A DNA stretch of 42,494 nucleotides. Source: Ruminococcaceae bacterium UBA7217 (lineage in GTDB: Bacteria > Bacillota > Clostridia > Oscillospirales > Acutalibacteraceae). Positions 41,586-42,494 of this stretch are shown piece after piece. Position 1 is the stretch's first letter. Every line of letters starts with the position of its first letter. The notes beneath the pieces are model-generated. The model did not search any database. It was not told the origin of the DNA and was given only the letters and a program-made list of their open reading frames with translations. The position numbers were made by a program, and so were the translations under genes. Where the stretch lies: NCBI GenBank assembly GCA_002490425.1, contig DKTZ01000001.1, forward strand, positions 1-42,494, read 5' to 3'.

Positions 41586-42494
41586 TTACTCGTTGATAGC
41601 TGTAACAACGCCTGAACCAACTGTTCTGCCGCCTTCACGGATAGCAAAACGAAGACCTTCTTCGATAGCGATAGGAGTGATAAGCTCAACATCCATTGTT
41701 ACGTTATCGCCGGGCATGCACATCTCTGTTCCTTCAGGAAGAGAAATTGTACCTGTAACGTCTGTTGTTCTGAAATAGAACTGAGGACGGTAGTTGTTGA
41801 AGAACGGTGTATGACGGCCGCCTTCATCCTTTGTCAAAACGTAAACCTGACCCTTGAACTTTGTGTGGGGGTGAATTGAACCGGGTTTAGCAAGAACCTG
41901 ACCGCGCTCAATGCCCTTTCTGTCGATACCACGAAGAAGTGCGCCAATGTTGTCGCCTGCTTCTGCATAGTCAAGGAGCTTTCTGAACATTTCGATACCT
42001 GTAACAACTGTCTTCTGCTTCTCTTCTTTAAGACCAACGATTTCAACTTCTTCTGAAAGCTTAAGCTGGCCTCTCTCAACTCTACCTGTAGCAACTGTAC
42101 CACGGCCTGTGATTGTGAATACATCTTCAACAGGCATAAGGAACGGCTGGTCTGCTTTACGGTCGGGTGTGGGGATATAAGAGTCAACAGCATCCATGAG
42201 TTCCCAAATAGGAGCAAGCTCGGGAGCGTTGATGTCGCCGCCGTTGTACTCAAGAGCCTTAAGAGCAGAACCCTTGATGATGGGGCAGTTCTCGTCAAAC
42301 TCATACTCAGCAAGAGTTTCACGGATTTCCATTTCAACAAGCTCAAGAAGCTCGGGGTCGTCAACCTGGTCAACCTTGTTCATGAAAACGATGATTGCCG
42401 GAACGCCAACCTGACGAGCAAGAAGAAGGTGCTCTTTTGTCTGAGCCATGGGGCCGTCTGTTGATGCGATAACGATGATAGCGCCGTCCATCTG
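41586..42494 (-). CDS. tuf: Elongation factor Tu, 3' part
   Basis: The C-terminal ~302 residues of EF-Tu are present; the gene continues past the window. It has QMDGAIIVIASTDGPMAQTKE, the guanine-specificity motif FMNKVDQVDD, GSALKALE, domain II DVFTITGRGTVATGRVERG and domain III PQFYFRTTDVTGTI to REGGRTVGSGVV. EF-Tu delivers aminoacyl-tRNA to the ribosome using GTP. The G1 loop lies outside the window. Confidence 0.97.
   Translation of the reverse strand, partial: QMDGAIIVIASTDGPMAQTKEHLLLARQVGVPAIIVFMNKVDQVDDPELLELVEMEIRETLAEYEFDENCPIIKGSALKALEYNGGDINAPELAPIWELMDAVDSYIPTPDRKADQPFLMPVEDVFTITGRGTVATGRVERGQLKLSEEVEIVGLKEEKQKTVVTGIEMFRKLLDYAEAGDNIGALLRGIDRKGIERGQVLAKPGSIHPHTKFKGQVYVLTKDEGGRHTPFFNNYRPQFYFRTTDVTGTISLPEGTEMCMPGDNVTMDVELITPIAIEEGLRFAIREGGRTVGSGVVTAINE

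Overview
This window looks like a chromosomal segment of an anaerobic low-GC Gram-positive, most likely a gut or rumen clostridium of the Oscillospirales/Ruminococcaceae type. The basis is four T-box leaders, ferredoxin-linked 2-oxoacid metabolism, formate-THF ligase, strong AGGAGG-type ribosome sites and short palindromic repeats in several spacers. I saw no transposase, integrase, phage gene or CRISPR array.

Layout. (1) 1-645: a DUF559 nuclease-fold gene framed by inverted repeats, beside a 76-bp direct repeat that reaches into the end of polA. (2) 635-3220: polA. (3) 3352-8010: a tryptophan supply operon on the + strand: promoter, T-box with UGG specifier, substrate-binding lipoprotein, permease, ATPase and a trpB without trpA. 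The lipoprotein appears circularly permuted relative to the TrpX family. (4) 8152-14677, - strand: MATE exporter, fhs, guaB and an ABC exporter. (5) 14.9-30.0 kb, - strand: the most notable region. Three consecutive units each have a consensus-like promoter (17-bp spacing) and a T-box. I read their specifiers as AUC (Ile), GUA (Val) and CUC (Leu). Each unit contains an AMP-forming acyl-CoA synthetase. The Val unit continues into a P-loop ATPase, a four-subunit 2-oxoacid:ferredoxin oxidoreductase and the branched-chain aminotransferase ilvE. The Leu unit has a LeuA-family protein that has lost its catalytic residues, a TIM-barrel/acyl-CoA synthetase fusion and an amidohydrolase. (6) 30.0-32.4 kb, + strand: an intracellular GH30-like glycosidase and a membrane-anchored protein of unknown function. 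(7) 32.5-33.7 kb: tRNA-Lys, a partial copy of its 3' end, secG and repeat-rich spacers. (8) 33.7-38.0 kb: parE-parC behind a promoter covered by a long palindrome. (9) 38.1-41.3 kb: a hypothetical gene and copA-copZ-DUF896. (10) 41.6 kb to the end: the 3' part of tuf.

How region 5 may work. T-boxes switch genes on when the cognate tRNA is uncharged, so this set should make amino acids rather than degrade them. The simplest reading is salvage of branched-chain volatile fatty acids. Isobutyrate, 2-methylbutyrate and isovalerate would each be activated to the CoA ester by a synthetase controlled by the amino acid it leads to (Val, Ile, Leu). The shared oxidoreductase would reductively carboxylate them to 2-oxoacids, and IlvE would transaminate these. 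Reductive carboxylation of branched-chain acids is known physiology in rumen bacteria. The arrangement of one T-box-controlled synthetase per amino acid, with helix-turn-helix and cupin domains fused to two of the enzymes, is my inference from this sequence.
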